A stretch of DNA of 64,000 nt from Vibrio ruber DSM 16370 (GTDB lineage Bacteria > Pseudomonadota > Gammaproteobacteria > Enterobacterales > Vibrionaceae). Location of the stretch: assembly GCF_900163965.1 (NCBI RefSeq), contig NZ_FULE01000031.1, positions 248,001 to 312,000 on the forward strand, in the 5' to 3' direction. Below, piece after piece: positions 60,896 to 64,000 of this stretch. Position numbers and translations under genes: made by a program. The number at the start of each line of letters is the position of its first letter. The stretch's first letter is position 1. The notes under the pieces were generated by a model, which saw nothing but the letters and a program-made list of their open reading frames with translations, made no database searches and was not told the DNA's origin.

Positions 60896-62614
60896 ATGAG
60901 ACAATATTTTACGCTTTTGGGGTTATTATTTGGGCTATGTTTCTCTGCTGTCTCTGCGGAGCGTCAGATATCCCTTTCTATCGATGGGCTGGACGGTGAT
61001 TTGTATGACAACGTCGAGGCCTATCTGTCGTCTGTTTCTCCCAAAGATTATTCCCCCAGTCTACGTTTTCAGGCGCGTCTTGAAGACAACATATCACAGG
61101 CACTACAGGCGCTTGGCTACTATCACCCGACCATTCGTTTTGCATTCAATCAGGAAGACGCTGAAATCACGGTTCACGTGGATCCCGGGCCGCCGACACG
61201 AATTGAGTCTGTCGATATTCAGTTGTTGGGGGATGCCCATCAAGATGAGTATTTTCAGCGCGTTGTGCAAGCAAGCCAGCTGAAAAAGGGGGAGATTCTC
61301 AACCACGGTGATTATGAACAACTGAAATCCAAACTACAAAGTCTGGCGCTGGAACGTGGTTATTTTAACACGAAGTTTGCTGAGAATCGTCTGGAAATCT
61401 TAAAAGATGACAATTTGGCCCGGGTCGTATTGCATTTTGATAGCGGGCTTCGTTATCGTTTTGGTAAGACGACGATGGTCGGGAGCCAGATTGACCCGGA
61501 GCGCGTCGCGTCGTTACAGACCTATCGGCCGGGAGACCCGTATCAGGTATCTAAAGTCGGTGAGTTTAACCAACGTCTCGCGAATACCGACTGGTTTTCT
61601 TCAGTTTTGGTCGAACCGGACTTGACTCATCTCGATACACAGCAAAATTTACCGATGAATGTGACCCTGAGCCCGGCCAGTCAAAACCAGATTGAAACGG
61701 GAGCCGGTTATTCGACTGACGTCGGGCCGACCGTGTTACTGAAGTGGAATAAGCCCTGGATCAACAATAAAGGGCACAGTTTCAGTAGCAGTTTCTCTTT
61801 GTCAAACCCGGAACAGCTCGTCACGACAAGTTATAAAATACCGTTGGAAGATGTGTTGAATCAGTATTACGAATTGCAATACGGTCTGAAACGGGTCGAT
61901 AAGCTGGATACAAAAAGTATTGAATCTAACCTCTCGGTTGAAAGGCATTGGCGGTTGTCGAATGGGTGGCACCGGACACTGTTCACGCGTTATCTGATTG
62001 AGAACTATGAATTGGGAACGCTGGATGACGTCGGGCAGTTTGTTTTGCCGGGGATTACATTTTCCCGAACCCGGGTTCGTGGTAAGCGCTTGCTTACATG
62101 GGGCGACAAAGAAACGCTGACATTAGAATACGGCAATGAGCATTTGCACTCAGAAACCGATATTTTGAGAATTCAGGCGGGGACATCGTGGATTCGCACT
62201 TATGAGCAACGTCATCGCGGACTATTCCGTCTGGGAGGCGGAGCCAATTTGGTGGATGATTTCAGTCAGGTTTCCCCATCATTGAGATTTTTTGCCGGGG
62301 GTGATAACAGTATTCGCGGCTATTCATATGAATCGATCTCACCGCGAGATGCGAAGGGAGCTCTGAGCGGTGCAAAATATCTTGCGACAGCATCACTGGA
62401 GTATCAATACAATCTCTATGGTAACTGGTGGGCGGCACTGTTTTATGATTATGGGGATGCGTTCAACTCGACACCGAACTGGAAAAGAGGGACGGGCGTC
62501 GGTGTACGATGGGTTTCGCCGATAGGCCCGGTACGTCTTGATTTTGCCTGGGGACTGGATGCAACCCCCGGGGATGAGTTCCATATACACTTCACTCTGG
62601 GGCCGGAGTTATGA
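60896..62614 (+). CDS. tamA: Translocation and assembly module outer-membrane protein TamA
   Basis: 572 residues, signal peptide ending SAVSA (about 21). Three POTRA domains (about 22-265) precede an Omp85/BamA-type 16-strand barrel (about 270-572), with GGDNSIRGYSYESISPRD as the conserved barrel loop and a C-terminal strand ending FHIHFTLGPEL. Works with TamB in autotransporter insertion and lipid transport. The stop overlaps the tamB start (ATGA). Confidence 0.95.
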   Translation: MRQYFTLLGLLFGLCFSAVSAERQISLSIDGLDGDLYDNVEAYLSSVSPKDYSPSLRFQARLEDNISQALQALGYYHPTIRFAFNQEDAEITVHVDPGPPTRIESVDIQLLGDAHQDEYFQRVVQASQLKKGEILNHGDYEQLKSKLQSLALERGYFNTKFAENRLEILKDDNLARVVLHFDSGLRYRFGKTTMVGSQIDPERVASLQTYRPGDPYQVSKVGEFNQRLANTDWFSSVLVEPDLTHLDTQQNLPMNVTLSPASQNQIETGAGYSTDVGPTVLLKWNKPWINNKGHSFSSSFSLSNPEQLVTTSYKIPLEDVLNQYYELQYGLKRVDKLDTKSIESNLSVERHWRLSNGWHRTLFTRYLIENYELGTLDDVGQFVLPGITFSRTRVRGKRLLTWGDKETLTLEYGNEHLHSETDILRIQAGTSWIRTYEQRHRGLFRLGGGANLVDDFSQVSPSLRFFAGGDNSIRGYSYESISPRDAKGALSGAKYLATASLEYQYNLYGNWWAALFYDYGDAFNSTPNWKRGTGVGVRWVSPIGPVRLDFAWGLDATPGDEFHIHFTLGPEL

Positions 62615-64000
62615 TTCGGTTTGCGTTACGTACCAGCCAATGGCTGATGATTGCAATCGCGTTGCTGCTTGCAGTTCTGATAACGTTGACGGGATTTCTG
62701 CTCTATACACCGGCAGGACTGCATTTGGCAGTCTCGGGGGCTGAGCGGTTTGTCCCCGGCTTGCAGATCAGCCGGGCTGAAGGGATTTTAGCCGGGAAAC
62801 TCGACTTGTATGATGTGGCATACCAAGATGCGCAGACTCAATTGAAGCTGCAACATGTCGGATTGTCGGTTCGCAGTCGTTGTCTGTTTCAACCGGCATT
62901 GTGCCTTGATTCCCTGACGGTCAGTCATGTGCAGGTCTCTGTGGCGGCAAGTAACCAATCTTCTGATGCGGATAAAAATACCCCGGCGGCCGAGCCTGTC
63001 TTCAGTTTACCGATACCGTTGTCAGTCTCGCATTTTTCACTGGAAGATGTGACGCTGGCCTTACCGCAAACGCAGCTACAGTGGCAAACATTAAGTGGCG
63101 GGCTGTCATGGTATCGCAGCCGTCTGACCCTCGATAAAGTAGCACTCAATCAGACTCGTCTTGAGCTCGCCTCGTCACCCGCAACACAGCAGAGTGCTGC
63201 GACGTCGTTGGGCAACTTTTCCTATCCTGCGGTGACATTGCCTGAGATATGGATTCCGATCGATATTCGTTTGAATCAGTTACGCTTGACGGATATGCAT
63301 ATTCGCAGTGAAAGCGACCATCAGATTCAAACACTCCAGTTATCCGCGCAGGCATACCGACACCGGATTCACATTGAACATGTCGATGTAACCACACCAG
63401 AAATCGCAGCCGATGGTCGTGGAAATATCACGTTATCCGGAGGTTATCCACTGGATATAAACATCAATTCAGTGTTGCACGTACCGGAACTATCAGGGCA
63501 ACGTGTCACGGCAAAAGCCCATGGTAGTGTGGCAAAGATGCAGCTATCTGCTACGTTGGGTGAACGGGTTCAGGGAAGTATTTCGGCACAACTTGAACCG
63601 CTGACTGCCGGTTTTCCTTTTGATATCACTGTGGATAATCTTGCCGGACAGTGGCCTCTTTCCGGTGATGCACAGTATCAGTTGGATCTTGGGCATGTCA
63701 GTGTGAAAGGAAAACTCGATCAATATCAGCTTGCCTTACAAGGGTTGGTTCACGGCCAAGAGATACCATCGACTCAGATTGATATTTCCGGTCAGGGAAC
63801 GCTTACTCAGCTTGACCTGTCAGCATTGCAAATCAAGACGCTCAACGGGGTAATTCGCGGGCAAAGTCAGCTTGCGTGGCAAAAAGGCTTCACGTTCGGT
63901 TCACAGTTATCACTTCAGCAGATTGAGCCTCAGGCACAGTGGCCTGAGCTATCCGGAAAATTAGGCGGACAGATCGATCTGAAAGCTGCCGTATCCGGTC
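62611..64000 (+). CDS. tamB: Translocation and assembly module protein TamB (partial, N-terminal 463 residues)
   Basis: The frame starts MIRFALRTSQWLMIAIALLL, an N-terminal membrane anchor, and then shows the AsmA-like repeating beta pattern of TamB/YtfN with GFLLYTPAGLHLAVSGAERF. It runs off the right edge; full proteins are about 1250 residues. It is an inner-membrane-anchored, periplasm-spanning groove protein linked to phospholipid transport. Translation is coupled to tamA by a four-base overlap. Confidence 0.93.
   Translation, partial: MIRFALRTSQWLMIAIALLLAVLITLTGFLLYTPAGLHLAVSGAERFVPGLQISRAEGILAGKLDLYDVAYQDAQTQLKLQHVGLSVRSRCLFQPALCLDSLTVSHVQVSVAASNQSSDADKNTPAAEPVFSLPIPLSVSHFSLEDVTLALPQTQLQWQTLSGGLSWYRSRLTLDKVALNQTRLELASSPATQQSAATSLGNFSYPAVTLPEIWIPIDIRLNQLRLTDMHIRSESDHQIQTLQLSAQAYRHRIHIEHVDVTTPEIAADGRGNITLSGGYPLDININSVLHVPELSGQRVTAKAHGSVAKMQLSATLGERVQGSISAQLEPLTAGFPFDITVDNLAGQWPLSGDAQYQLDLGHVSVKGKLDQYQLALQGLVHGQEIPSTQIDISGQGTLTQLDLSALQIKTLNGVIRGQSQLAWQKGFTFGSQLSLQQIEPQAQWPELSGKLGGQIDLKAAVSG

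Overview
The window comes from the chromosome of a Vibrio or close relative. The evidence is gene content and order: the S10-spc-alpha ribosomal protein supercluster, the pabA-argD-astA / crp / prkB / yheU / yheT / yheS / kefG-kefB / yheV / slyD run, purA next to motX (a sodium-driven polar flagellar motor gene), a zrg-type zinc uptake operon with a Zur box, and msrA divergent from tamA-tamB. The species cannot be read from the sequence. Plant-polysaccharide glycosidases at the left end suggest a lineage in contact with plant material.

Layout. (1) 1-7.8 kb is accessory. It has a partial sulfide:quinone oxidoreductase, a secreted CARDB protein, a GH5_8-type mannanase, a GH44 endoglucanase with a repeat linker and CBM2, and two small secreted paralogues. 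It also holds two near-identical 262-bp MITE-like elements, each inserted inside a gene; removing an element plus one target duplication restores the host reading frame in both cases. (2) 7.8-29.3 kb is housekeeping: a MetE-like protein, pabA, argD/astC behind a tandem ARG-box operator, astA and a DUF1338 gene with astD absent between them, crp, prkB, the yhe genes, the KefGB potassium efflux system, slyD, isoaspartyl peptidase, purA behind a PurR box, motX behind a sigma-28 promoter, rnr and rlmB. (3) 29.6-43.3 kb holds the S10, spc and alpha operons (rpsJ to rplQ), including secY and rpoA. (4) 43.4-49 kb has small envelope, folding and regulatory genes (DUF2780, fklB, oapA-like, elaA-like, a Crp/Fnr regulator, cpdB). 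(5) 49-54.8 kb is sulfate assimilation: a SUMT methyltransferase for siroheme, cysD, cysN, an SLC13-type permease and cysC. (6) 54.9-59.8 kb has a TIGR03899 gene and the zinc operon (DUF2607, zrgA, ABC ATPase, permease, DUF3299). (7) The right end has msrA, tamA and the start of tamB.

The least ordinary items are the MITE pair with its two repairable gene disruptions, the small secreted protein family one copy hit, the apparent clean loss of astD, a 30-residue near-leaderless membrane ORF next to the zinc operon, and several strong palindromes without an assigned regulator. I found no CRISPR array, rRNA, tRNA, complete insertion sequence or prophage.
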